NCBI GenBank assembly: GCA_027493885.1
Contig: JAOSJZ010000001.1
Location: 992,001-1,056,000, forward strand
Length of the DNA stretch: 64,000 bases
Direction: 5' to 3'
Origin: Gaiella sp.
Lineage (GTDB): Bacteria > Actinomycetota > Thermoleophilia > Gaiellales > Gaiellaceae
Under the pieces are notes generated by a model. That model saw only the letters and a program-made list of their open reading frames with translations. It was not told where the DNA came from and made no database searches. Position numbers and translations under genes: made by a program. Positions 39,199 through 47,978 of this stretch are shown here, piece by piece (positions within the stretch are counted from its first letter, which is position 1; each line of letters starts with the position of its first letter).

Positions 39199-41955
39199 TC
39201 AGCCCGCCTCGGCCAGACGGCTCGCGAGCTCCGTGCGCGAGCGAACGCCGAGCTTGCGGTAGACGCGCGTGAGCGCCGACTCGACGGTCTTCGGCGTGAC
39301 GAAGAGCGAGGCCGCGACCTCGCGGTTCGAGCGCCCCCGGGCGACGAGCTCGGCGATTCGCCTCTCGGTCGGCGTGAGGTCGTCCGTCGACGCCGCGCGA
39401 CCGCCGACGCGCGCGAGCTCCTCGCGCGACCGCTCGGCCCAGAGGGGCGCCCCCAGGCGCTCGAAGCGCGCGAGCGCCTCGGAGAGCTCCGCGCGAGCCC
39501 TGGCGCGGTGCTGGAGCCGTCGCAGGACGCGCCCGTGCGCCAGCCGGGTACGCGCCCGCTCGAGCGGAAGCGGCAGGCCCTGCTCTGTGGCGACCGCGTC
39601 CGCGAGCGTCGCGCGCGCCGTCTCGAGGTCTCGGCTCGCTGCCTCCACGAGGCCGCGCGCCCGGAGGGCGAGCGGTGCGACCCACGCCGGCGGCTCTCGC
39701 TCGCAGCGTCGGTCGAACGCCATCAGCACCGCCGCGGCGCTCGCCGCGTCACCCGTCAGCGAATGCGCCTCGACCTCGTCGAGCAGGAACGCGAGCATGC
39801 TCGGCTCGCCGACCGCCATCCGCTCGGCGATCTCACGCGCCCGCCGCAGCGGCGAGAGCGCAGCCGCGGCATCGCCGAGGGAGAGCTCGAGCAGGCCCTC
39901 CAGCTGGAGGGTGGAGCGCAGGTTGTGGAGCTCGCCGGCCGGCTCGGCCTCGGAGGCGATCCTCTCGAGGAGCGAGCGCGCAGCGTCGACGTCGCCGCGA
40001 AGCACGTGGAGGTGCGCGGTCGTACGGAGCGCCGGCAGGCGAAGCGTCCCCGTCTGCGCCGCGAGGTCGGCGAGCTCCTCGGCGTGCTCCGCCGCACGCT
40101 CCCAGCGGGCCCCGGCGATCTCGACCGAGGCGAGGCCGAACCGGCACCAGCACTCCGTACGGACGTCGCCGCGCTCGGTCGTGCGGGCGAGCATCCGCTC
40201 GTAGGCGGACCGCGCCCCGTCGAGCTCGAGCCCGAGGCGCAGCGTGTCCGCCTCGAACGCGGCGGGGCACCCGTCCAGGTCGGGCGGCTCGAGCCGGGCC
40301 TCGAGCGCGAGCCCTCGCTCGAGCGGTGTCCGCCAGTCGGGCCGGCCGGACATCTTCCCCACGAGCGCCTGCATCGCGAGCGCGTAGACGAGCACCGTCG
40401 GGTCGCGCAGCCGCTGCGCCTCGACGACCGCGGCGTCGGCGTGCCGGAGCGCCCGCTCGAGATCGCCGACGTAGACCAGCGACTGCGCGAGGCCACGGTG
40501 CGCCTGCGCCCGGGCCGCCGGGTCGTCGGCGGCCAGCGCCTCCTCGAACAAGGCGAGGGAGACGTCTCCGCCGACGGTCTCGTCGAGGAGCGTGCCGAGA
40601 GCGCAGAGCGCCTCGAAGCGTATCGGGCCGGTCGCCTGCCCGACCCGCTCGAGCAGCGCCCGCGCGCGATCGGTCTCCCCCGACTCGAAGTGCGCGCGCG
40701 CCGCGCGCAGCAGTCGTCGCAGACGGGCGTGGTCGTTGCCCGCCGGGGTCACGCTCGCCGCCTGCTCGTACAGCGCGGCCGCTGCACTTTGCGCTCCGCG
40801 ACGCGAGGTGGACGCCGCCGCCTGTGACAGCGCTGCTGCGATCGTCTCGTCCGGGCCGCTGCCCCCGAGCGCGAGCTGGCGGGCGCGGGCCTCCGGTGTC
40901 CCGGCGACGTCGGCGAGCCGTGCATGGATGCTCCGCCGGGCGAGCTCGCTCGCGTCGCCGTACACCGTCGAGGCGAGGAGCGGGTGCGAGAAGCGGACGC
41001 TCGTGCCCTCGATCACGAGCACCCCCTCCTCCAACGCCTCGCCGAGGGGCTCCGCGACGTCGTCCGGGGCGACGACGCCGGCGAGGAGCTCGGGCGTCGG
41101 CTCTCCGGCCGCGGCGACGGCGAGCAGGAGTGCGCGCGTCGCGTCGGACAGCGCGGCGATCCTCGCGCGCAGCGCGTCCCCGAGCGAGGGTGGGATCGCG
41201 ACGGCGAGCTCGGCCGTCGTCGCGTCGCCGAGGACTCGCGCGAGCTCGAGCGCGTGGAACGGGTTGCCGCGACTCGCCGCATGCACCCGGACGAGCTTCG
41301 GCCGCGAGAGCGACGCTCGGAGCCGCCGGCTGATGATGCGATGCAGCGCGCCTGGGCTCAGCGGTCCCGGCTGGAGCAGCTCGGAGGCGAGCGAGAGCGG
41401 CGTGCCACCGAGCTCGAGACGCGCGCCGTCGCCCAGCCTGCGGGTGACGAGCACCCGCGCGTCGTCGCCGGGCCGGAGGTTCCGCAGCGCGTAGGTGAGC
41501 GCGACGCGGGACGAGGCGTCGAGCCACTGGACGTCTTCGACGGCGACGACGACGGGCCGCTGCCGCGCGACCGCGCGGAGCACCGAGGTCGCGCCGAGCG
41601 CGACGGCCGTCTCGTCCAGGCTCGAGACCGGCAGCTCGCGCAGCCGCAGCGCGCCTTCGAGGGCCCGGCGCCGCGGCACGGGAACCGAGCCGTTCGCGAG
41701 CTCGAGCGCGGGCTCGACCACCGCGGCGAGCGCCCCGTAGGCGACCGCGGTCTCGATCTCCACGGGGCGGGAGGCGAGGACGAGCGCGCCGGCCTCGTGC
41801 GCCCTCCGCACTCCCTCCTCCCAGAGCACCGTCTTGCCGATCCCCGGCTCGCCCTCGATCTCGAGCAGCGCAGGGCCGTCACGCGCGATGAAGCGGTCGA
41901 GCGCCTCGAGCTCCGCCTCGCGTCCGACGATCGCCGTGTCCGGACGGCCGGCCAT
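39199..41955 (-). CDS. LAL-type LuxR regulator with AAA-ATPase domain (1)
   Basis: 918 residues. An N-terminal STAND/AAA ATPase has Walker A GEPGIGKTVLWEE (about residue 36) and VAVEDVQWLDASS (Walker B). The long middle is helical TPR-like repeats. The C-terminal LuxR HTH is LTPTERRIAELVARGRSNRE, VAASLFVTPKTVESALTRVY, RKLGVRSRTELA (about residues 850-915). LAL proteins are ATP- and ligand-controlled activators. Its start is 6 bases after the MauE-thioredoxin gene, so the two form one unit behind motif copy 3. A candidate activator of the island. Confidence 0.94.
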   Translation of the reverse strand: MAGRPDTAIVGREAELEALDRFIARDGPALLEIEGEPGIGKTVLWEEGVRRAHEAGALVLASRPVEIETAVAYGALAAVVEPALELANGSVPVPRRRALEGALRLRELPVSSLDETAVALGATSVLRAVARQRPVVVAVEDVQWLDASSRVALTYALRNLRPGDDARVLVTRRLGDGARLELGGTPLSLASELLQPGPLSPGALHRIISRRLRASLSRPKLVRVHAASRGNPFHALELARVLGDATTAELAVAIPPSLGDALRARIAALSDATRALLLAVAAAGEPTPELLAGVVAPDDVAEPLGEALEEGVLVIEGTSVRFSHPLLASTVYGDASELARRSIHARLADVAGTPEARARQLALGGSGPDETIAAALSQAAASTSRRGAQSAAAALYEQAASVTPAGNDHARLRRLLRAARAHFESGETDRARALLERVGQATGPIRFEALCALGTLLDETVGGDVSLALFEEALAADDPAARAQAHRGLAQSLVYVGDLERALRHADAAVVEAQRLRDPTVLVYALAMQALVGKMSGRPDWRTPLERGLALEARLEPPDLDGCPAAFEADTLRLGLELDGARSAYERMLARTTERGDVRTECWCRFGLASVEIAGARWERAAEHAEELADLAAQTGTLRLPALRTTAHLHVLRGDVDAARSLLERIASEAEPAGELHNLRSTLQLEGLLELSLGDAAAALSPLRRAREIAERMAVGEPSMLAFLLDEVEAHSLTGDAASAAAVLMAFDRRCEREPPAWVAPLALRARGLVEAASRDLETARATLADAVATEQGLPLPLERARTRLAHGRVLRRLQHRARARAELSEALARFERLGAPLWAERSREELARVGGRAASTDDLTPTERRIAELVARGRSNREVAASLFVTPKTVESALTRVYRKLGVRSRTELASRLAEAG

Positions 41956-41961
41956 CGCGTG

Positions 41962-43428
41962 TCAGCGCGCGCCGGAGAGCCGGCGGGCCCCGAGGAGGTC
42001 GAGTACGGCCTCGGCGCCCACCACCGGCGAGGAGGCGATCGTGCGCTCGCCATCGAGGAGCAGCCCCATCGGCGTCCCGCCCGCTCCGAGCGCCGTCGCA
42101 ACCTCCCATTCGGGATCGAGCAGCACCGGCGACGAGAGCTCCTCGGCGCGCACGTCGTCGGCGTTGCCGGCAGAGACGACGACGAGCGCCGGTGCCGCGA
42201 CCGGCCGCTCCCGCTCCCAGGCGAGCAGGTCCTCGTGCATCGCGCGGCAGAAGCCACACCCCGGGTTCCAGAAGAGAAGCACCGTCGGGCCGTCGACCAG
42301 CTCGGCCAGCTCGCGCTCGGCGCCGTCCAGGCCCGTGAGCCGGAGGGGCGGCAGCAGTGTGCCGACCGGCAGGCCGGGGGTGCGGCCGAGGCCGTCGAGA
42401 GCCTGCTCGACGAGCGTCTCGATCCAGTCCGCCCCGGCGGCGAGCCACGAGGTGATCGTGCCGTCGTCGGCGACGAGCACGGCGCTCGGCGTGCCGTTCG
42501 CCTCGTATGCGCCGTAGATCGCATGCTTCTCGTCGAGGAGGACGTTGGCGAGGCCGTGCTGGCGCGCATGCGCGCGGACGGCCTCCGGGTCGCCGTCGCT
42601 GACGAGGGCGACCGTCAGCTCGCCCGCCTGCTCGCGCTGCCAGCGCGCGACCTCGGGCATGAGCATCGCGCACGGCCCGCACGTCGGGCTCGTGAAGAGG
42701 AGGAGCAGCGGACGGCCCGGCTCGAGCAGGTCGCCGAGCGCGACCCGGCTCCCTTCCGTATCGGCGAGCCAGAACGCCGGCGCACGCGTCCCCGGGGCGA
42801 GGCCGAGCTGCGGCATCGCGTCGGGCTCGTCGAGCTCGAGCCCGGCCGCGCGCAGCCGCTCCTCCACGCGCTCGAGGCGCACGAGCAGCCTGCCGTGGCC
42901 GCGCAGGAGGTGGAGCACCACCACGCCGCCGGCCGCTACGGTGACGAGCAGGGCGGCGACGAGGCCGACGACGACCCAGCCGACCGCGTCGAGCCGGCCG
43001 GCCCAGGCGAGTGCTCCCGGGCCTGCATCCTCCCGGCCCGCGACCGCGACGAAGGCTGCGAGCCCGGCGAGAACCGCGTTGCGCGCGAGCGTTCCCCACC
43101 CGGCGGGGGCGGAATGCAGCCGGCCGAAGCAGTGGCACTCGGGCGCACGCCCGCGCGCGAGCGCGAGACCGATCGCTCCGGAGAACGCGAGCAGCAGCGC
43201 GAGCGCGACGACGGCGGCCCAGGAGCGCGTCGCCGCGGGAAGGAGGAGACCCGCGACGACGAGCTCCGCGACCGCCACCCCAATCCCGACCGGCCCGGCG
43301 AACCGGGTGGGTACGCCGAAGTCTTCCGCCGCACGCCGCGCCCCCGCCCGGTCGGCCAGCTTCGCCGCGCCCGCGAGCGCGAACACCGCGGCGAGCGTCA
43401 GGGAGGCGGCGAGGAGGGCGATGCTCAT
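41962..43428 (-). CDS. MauE-type membrane protein fused to two thioredoxin domains
   Basis: 488 residues. Residues 1-175 are a MauE/DoxX-like module: several membrane segments starting SIALLAASLTLAAVFALAGA and the paired-Cys motif APECHCFGRLH (about 97). Two TlpA/peroxiredoxin-like thioredoxin folds follow, with active sites FTSPTCGPCAMLMPEVARW (CGPC, about 249) and LFWNPGCGFCRAMHEDLLAW (CGFC, about 390). MauE and MauD help form disulfides in an exported protein in methylamine-oxidising bacteria. A single chain with a membrane module and two thioredoxins suggests an electron relay that oxidises or isomerises disulfides. The likely clients are the neighbouring Cys-rich proteins. ATG at 43426-43428. 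Confidence 0.88.
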   Translation of the reverse strand: MSIALLAASLTLAAVFALAGAAKLADRAGARRAAEDFGVPTRFAGPVGIGVAVAELVVAGLLLPAATRSWAAVVALALLLAFSGAIGLALARGRAPECHCFGRLHSAPAGWGTLARNAVLAGLAAFVAVAGREDAGPGALAWAGRLDAVGWVVVGLVAALLVTVAAGGVVVLHLLRGHGRLLVRLERVEERLRAAGLELDEPDAMPQLGLAPGTRAPAFWLADTEGSRVALGDLLEPGRPLLLLFTSPTCGPCAMLMPEVARWQREQAGELTVALVSDGDPEAVRAHARQHGLANVLLDEKHAIYGAYEANGTPSAVLVADDGTITSWLAAGADWIETLVEQALDGLGRTPGLPVGTLLPPLRLTGLDGAERELAELVDGPTVLLFWNPGCGFCRAMHEDLLAWERERPVAAPALVVVSAGNADDVRAEELSSPVLLDPEWEVATALGAGGTPMGLLLDGERTIASSPVVGAEAVLDLLGARRLSGAR

Positions 43429-43468
43429 CTCCGTTCCATGCTGGCGCTCACGGCGCCGCGCCGCACCT

Positions 43469-43488
43469 GGGAAACCCCCACACTTCGC
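43469..43488 (-). promoter_or_regulatory. Island motif, copy 3
   Basis: Reads GCGAAGTGTGGGGGTTTCCC on the minus strand, 41 bases before the MauE-thioredoxin start codon and in the gap after the Cys-rich gene. Confidence 0.8.
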
Positions 43489-43501
43489 TCGCTGGGCTGC
43501 G

Positions 43502-44380
43502 TCAGAGCCTTCTCGTCCTGTCGTCGACGCAGAACTCGCGAAGCCGAGGCCCGACGAGCGGCGCGAGATCGTCCTCGTCGGAAGGACGCGCCCGGCAGCA
43601 CGTCCGCCGGTCCTGCGGCGCGCAGCAGGCCTGGCCCCCGAGAAGGACGCTCCCTCCGCTGACCTGCACCGTGCCGGGAGGGCAGCAGAAGCGGTATGTC
43701 TCCCCCGCCCTCGCGCGTGTGACGACGCGGTCGGACGGGCAGCAGAAGCGCTTCCCGTTCGAGAACGTGCACTTCGTCCCCGCCGGACAGCACGTCGGGC
43801 CGCAGACCCGGCTCGAGGGACAGCACTTGCCGTTTCGGCACGTCTCCCCGCGACGGCAGCAGCGGCTTCCGCATCGCTGCGTACCCGGAGCGCATCTCCG
43901 GACGCACTTCCCCGACTTGCACTCCTCGTTCGGGAAGCAGCATTCCTCGCCGCACGCGGTGAGCTTCTCCGTGGTCGTCTGCTGGATCGCCTTGCAGGTC
44001 GGCACGCACGTGCCGTTGCGGCAGGCGAGAAAGCCGTCGCGACCGAAGGGGTCGATGCAGCAGTCGAACCCCTCGCCGGAGCCGCAAGGAAGATGACCCG
44101 GCCCCTTGCAGTGGTCGATGCACTCCCCCTGGCGCGTGCCGCAGGTCAGGTACTTCCTCGTGGGGCACGTCCAGAGCTCCGTCCCGGTGACGTTCTGACA
44201 CGTGACCGAGCCCGCCCGGCGGGCGACCGACCGGCTCGGGGCCGCGCCCAGCTGCCCCGGCGCGAGACCCGACACCGTCGCGGCGACGAGCGAGCCGCCG
44301 AGCAGCCGCAGCGCGCGCCGCCGCGGCATCGGCTGCGCGAGCGTGCGCGCGAGGTCGTCCACGAGGCGCTCGAGGCTCAC
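43502..44380 (-). CDS. Cys-rich exported protein with Tat-like leader (36 Cys)
   Basis: 292 residues. The leader SLERLVDDLARTLAQPMPRR, RALRLLGGSLVAATVSGLAP matches the leader of the gene at 37685 in spacing and sequence. The mature part has 36 cysteines, an even number, in repeats such as CGSRCCRRGETCRNGKCC, CGPTCCPAGTKC and RFCCPPGTV, similar to granulin- or dickkopf-like disulfide modules. Such a protein would need extensive oxidation after export, which fits the adjacent MauE-thioredoxin gene. No known family. GTG start at 44378-44380 with GGAG upstream. Its promoter region contains motif copy 4. Confidence 0.82.
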   Translation of the reverse strand: MSLERLVDDLARTLAQPMPRRRALRLLGGSLVAATVSGLAPGQLGAAPSRSVARRAGSVTCQNVTGTELWTCPTRKYLTCGTRQGECIDHCKGPGHLPCGSGEGFDCCIDPFGRDGFLACRNGTCVPTCKAIQQTTTEKLTACGEECCFPNEECKSGKCVRRCAPGTQRCGSRCCRRGETCRNGKCCPSSRVCGPTCCPAGTKCTFSNGKRFCCPSDRVVTRARAGETYRFCCPPGTVQVSGGSVLLGGQACCAPQDRRTCCRARPSDEDDLAPLVGPRLREFCVDDRTRRL

Positions 44381-44455
44381 GCGCGGAGCTCCGGTCGTCG
44401 TCGGGTGGCCATCGTCCCGACCAACGTTCGCGCACGACGCATCTGCGCGCAGCAG

Positions 44456-44475
44456 GGAAACCCCCATGCTTTGCT
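44456..44475 (-). promoter_or_regulatory. Island motif, copy 4
   Basis: Reads GCAAAGCATGGGGGTTTCCC on the minus strand, two bases different from the consensus core. It sits 75 bases before the Cys-rich gene and 65 bases before the divergent LAL regulator, so it could serve either. Confidence 0.75.
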
Positions 44476-44540
44476 CGCGGCGGTGTTCCATACTTCGAGC
44501 ACACACGGCGAAGAGGGGACGAGCGGCGGATGGGCGGGTC

Positions 44541-47264
44541 GTGATCGGGAGGGAGCGCGAGCTCGAGCAGGCTCGCGGCCTCCTCGCGGCCGTGGCGGGG
44601 GGATCCTGCGCGCTGGTCCTCGCCGGCGAGCCGGGGATCGGCAAGTCGACGATCTGGGCGGCAGTCCTCGAAGACGCCGAGACACTGGGACACCGCGTGC
44701 TCGCCGCGCGGCCGTCGCAGGCGGAGGCGGAGCTCCCCTTCGCGGTCCTTACCGATCTGTTCGCGCGGATCGACGAGACGGCGGTCGGCGATCTCCCCGG
44801 GGTGCAGCGCGACGCACTCGAGCAGGCGCTTCGTCGCCGCCCGCGCGCGGCAACGGTCGACCCGACCTCGGTCGCCCTCGCCACGCTCGGGACGCTCCGC
44901 GCGCTCGCCGCCGTCCGACCGACGATCGTCGCAATCGACGACGTCCAGTGGATCGACGCACCGAGCCTGCGAGCGCTCGTCTTCGCCCTTCGCCGCGTTC
45001 GCGAGGCGCGGGTCGGGCTCGTGGCCGCGGCACGGGCGGGGCTCCAGAGCGGGCTCACCACGCTCTCCCCGGCCGACGTGAGCGCCGCCGGCCGCATCGA
45101 GATCGCGGGCCTCGACGAGCGGCACATCGCCGAGCTCGTGCACGCGCGCACGGGAATCGCGCTCACGCCGCTGGAGCTCGGCAGGGTCGTCGCGCTGTCG
45201 GGCGGCAACCCCTTCTACGCGCTCGAGCTGGCCGCCGCCGGGAAGACGGAGCGCGGTCTCCCCGAGACGCTCGCGGCAGCCGTGCGCGCCCGGTTCTCGA
45301 CGCTTTCTTCCGACGCCCGGGGCGCGGGCCTCGTCGCGGCCACGCTCGGCCGCGTCGACGAGCCGCTCGTCCGGCGGCTGCACGGGCCCGGTCTCGACGA
45401 GCTGTGGTCGGCCGGGATCGTCGACGACCGTCGCGGGGAGCCGTGGTTCGCCCACCCTCTGCTCGCCTCCGCGCTGATCGACCTCCACTCCCCGGCCGAG
45501 CGCCGCGCGGTGCACCTGGCGCTCGCGACGGCGCTCAGTGACCCCGACGAGCGCGCCCTCCACCTCGGCCGCGGGACGGAGGACGCGAGCGAGGCGGTGG
45601 CGGCGGAGCTCGAGGCGGCTGCGGGCCGCCTCGACGCGCGCGGTGCGCCCGAGACCGCGGCCCTGCTGGCCGACCGCGCGGCTGCCCTGACTCCCGCCGA
45701 CGACCGCGTCGCGGCGATCAGGCGGCTCTTGCTGGCGTCCGACCTCTACCAGGGGGCTGGAGAGGGACGCGACCACGTGCTGCCGCTGCTCGAGCACCTC
45801 GCGGAGACGCTGCCGAGCGGGCCCGACCGCGCACGCGTGCTCGTCCGGCTCGGCTGGCTCGGTGCGCAGCTGGACACGCTGTCGATGTCCGAGTCCGTCG
45901 CCTTCCAGGAGCGCGCCCTCGAGGAGGCGGGCGCCGCCGCGGACGTGACGACGGCGGCCCACGCCGTGCTCGCGCGCCTCCGCGGGATCGGCGGCGACTA
46001 CCGCACCGCGCTCCGCCACGCAGAGCACGCAGTGGCGGTGGGCGCGACGACCGAGGCCGACCTCATGTTCCCCTCACCCGCGGGCGAGCTCGCGATCGCG
46101 AGGTTCTTCGCGGGCGAGGGTCTCGACGAGCGCTTGTTCGCCGAGGGAATCGAGATCGAGTCCCGCGCCGGGCCTCGCCGTGAGCCTTACCAGAGCCCGA
46201 AGCTGCAGCTCGGCCTGGCGCTGCTCTACACGGGACGGCTCGCGGAGGCCCGCTCCCTGCTCTCCGAGCTGCTCGACCTCTCGGTGCAGCTCGGTCGCGT
46301 GCGCTCCACGGCGGGCTGCCTGCTCCACCTCACCGAGCTCGAGGTGCGTGCGGGCGACCTCGCGCAGGCGGGGCTGCACGCGCGAGAGTTTCTCCACATC
46401 GACCGGCAGCTCCGCGGCGAGCTCAGCAGCGAGTGGTACCCGAGCGCGCTCGTCGCGCTGCACACGGGGCGGACCGACGACGCGCGCCGCATCCTGACGC
46501 GCGGGGTCGAGGACTCGAAGGCGATCGAGTCGACGACGTGGCTCGCCCATCAGCTCGAGGCGCTCGGCCACCTCGAGCTCGCGAGCGGGGATCTTCCGGC
46601 GGCGCGCGCAGCGCTCGTCCCCGTCGTGCCGATGCTGCGGGCGGCGGGCCTCGGCGAGTGGGCCGCCCACCCCGCCCATCCCGACCTCGTCGAGGCACTG
46701 GTCGGGCTCGGCGAGCTCGACGAGGCCGCGTCGCTCCAGGCGGAGCTCGACGAGTACGGCCGACGCCTCGACCGGGCGTGGGGGCGCGCGACCGCCGCCC
46801 GCACGCAGGCGCTCATCGCCTCCGCCCGCGGTGACCTCGATGCCGCGCTCGCCGCCGCGGAACAGGCGCTCGCCGAGCACGAGCGCCTCGACTGGCCGCT
46901 CGAGCGCGCGCGCACGCTCCTGGTCGCGGGCACGGTTCTCCGGCGGGCGGGCCGCCGCCGCGACGCGGCCGAGCTGCTCGCCGGCTCCCGGTCGCTCCTC
47001 GCCGAGATCCGCAATCCCCTCTGGCTCGCTCGGGTCGAGGAGGAGGAGCGGCGGCTCGGCGGTCGCCGCGGCCCGACCGATGCGCTCACCCCGACCGAGG
47101 AACGCATCGCCGAGCTGGCGGGCCAGGGCCTCCGGAACGCGGAGATCGCGACCCGCCTCTACGTGACGCCGAAGACGGTCGAGGCGACGCTCTCACGGGT
47201 CTATCGCAAGCTCGGCATCCGCTCGCGCACCGAGCTCGCGCGGGCACGCTCCGCGGTGGAATGA
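44541..47264 (+). CDS. LAL-type LuxR regulator with AAA-ATPase domain (2)
   Basis: 907 residues. It starts VIGRERELEQARGLLAAVAG with Walker A GEPGIGKSTIWAA (about residue 30) and VAIDDVQWIDAPS (Walker B), then a long TPR-like region. The C-terminal HTH is LTPTEERIAELAGQGLRNAE, IATRLYVTPKTVEATLSRVY, RKLGIRSRTELA. Same architecture as the gene at 39199 but clearly diverged, so not a recent duplicate. The GTG at 44541 is preferred; an in-frame ATG at 44466 lies inside motif copy 4. Divergent from the Cys-rich gene and convergent with rnc. Confidence 0.92.
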   Translation: MIGRERELEQARGLLAAVAGGSCALVLAGEPGIGKSTIWAAVLEDAETLGHRVLAARPSQAEAELPFAVLTDLFARIDETAVGDLPGVQRDALEQALRRRPRAATVDPTSVALATLGTLRALAAVRPTIVAIDDVQWIDAPSLRALVFALRRVREARVGLVAAARAGLQSGLTTLSPADVSAAGRIEIAGLDERHIAELVHARTGIALTPLELGRVVALSGGNPFYALELAAAGKTERGLPETLAAAVRARFSTLSSDARGAGLVAATLGRVDEPLVRRLHGPGLDELWSAGIVDDRRGEPWFAHPLLASALIDLHSPAERRAVHLALATALSDPDERALHLGRGTEDASEAVAAELEAAAGRLDARGAPETAALLADRAAALTPADDRVAAIRRLLLASDLYQGAGEGRDHVLPLLEHLAETLPSGPDRARVLVRLGWLGAQLDTLSMSESVAFQERALEEAGAAADVTTAAHAVLARLRGIGGDYRTALRHAEHAVAVGATTEADLMFPSPAGELAIARFFAGEGLDERLFAEGIEIESRAGPRREPYQSPKLQLGLALLYTGRLAEARSLLSELLDLSVQLGRVRSTAGCLLHLTELEVRAGDLAQAGLHAREFLHIDRQLRGELSSEWYPSALVALHTGRTDDARRILTRGVEDSKAIESTTWLAHQLEALGHLELASGDLPAARAALVPVVPMLRAAGLGEWAAHPAHPDLVEALVGLGELDEAASLQAELDEYGRRLDRAWGRATAARTQALIASARGDLDAALAAAEQALAEHERLDWPLERARTLLVAGTVLRRAGRRRDAAELLAGSRSLLAEIRNPLWLARVEEEERRLGGRRGPTDALTPTEERIAELAGQGLRNAEIATRLYVTPKTVEATLSRVYRKLGIRSRTELARARSAVE

Positions 47265-47276
47265 CGGACGGCCGGC

Positions 47277-47971
47277 TCAGGCCGGCGAGGGGTGCACGCC
47301 GAGCGCCGCGAGCGCCTCGGCGGCCGCTTGCTGCTCGGCGGCCTTCTTCGTCGAGCCCGACCCGGTCCCGAGCTGCTCGCCGTCGATCAGCGCGGCGCAG
47401 ACGAAGCGCCGGTCGTGCGGCGGACCCTCCACGTCGAGCACCTCGTACTGGACCGCCCGGCCCGTCCGGGCGAGCGCCTCCTGGAGCTCGGTCTTCGCGT
47501 CGACGTGGCCGGTGCTCGCGTACGCGATCCGCTCCTCGAACGCCTCGACGATCGCGGGTGCGACGACGTCGTAGCCGTTTTCGAGGTAGACGGCCGCGAT
47601 CGCCGCCTCGAGAAGGGCGGCGAGCACGTTGCGGCTCAGGGAGATGCGGTGGAGCTCGGGAACGGGAACGTCCTGTGCCCGCGCGACGAGCACCGGGCCG
47701 AGGTCGAGGTCGCGCGCGACGGCCGCGCAACTCTGCCGCGAGACGACGTGCGCGCGGATCTTCGCGAGCCGGCCCTCGGACGCCTCGGGGAAGCGGTCGT
47801 AGAGAGCGCGCGCGATGGCGAGCTCGAGGACCGAGTCGCCGAGGAACTCGAGCCGCTCGTAGGAGGACGAGCGGTCGGGCGCCCACGACGTGTGCGTGAA
47901 GACATGCTCCCGACGCGCGGGGGAAGGGTCTCGATCAGGCGCGCGAGCGCCCCGCCCTTCCCCCCGCGCAC
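47277..47971 (-). CDS. rnc: Ribonuclease III (one frameshift)
   Basis: Processes rRNA and structured RNAs. The GTG start (47971), 8 bases after acpP, gives RGGKGGALARLIETLPP; the frame is then lost near 47919-47923 (a five-C run on the coding strand). In the next frame the catalytic domain continues REHVFTHTSWAPDRSSSYER, LEFLGDSVLELAIA (signature), with AAIAAVYLENGYDVV carrying the second Glu. The dsRNA-binding domain follows: KTELQEALARTGRAVQYEVL, GSGSTKKAAEQQAAAEAL. One added base gives 231 residues, a normal length. No start codon exists for the second frame alone. Probably a sequence error. Confidence 0.9.
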
Positions 47972-47978
47972 CTCGGGC

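Noticed and set aside
41962-43428. Methylamine utilisation (mau) cluster because of the MauE-like domain
   Set aside because: No methylamine dehydrogenase subunits, MauG or amicyanin are present. The Cys-rich neighbours do not match the MauA pattern, so only a functional analogy is kept.
44466-44540. ATG at 44466 as start of the second LAL regulator
   Set aside because: It lies inside motif copy 4 and encodes a Cys/Arg-rich stretch unlike LAL N-termini; VIGRERELE from the GTG at 44541 is the usual opening.
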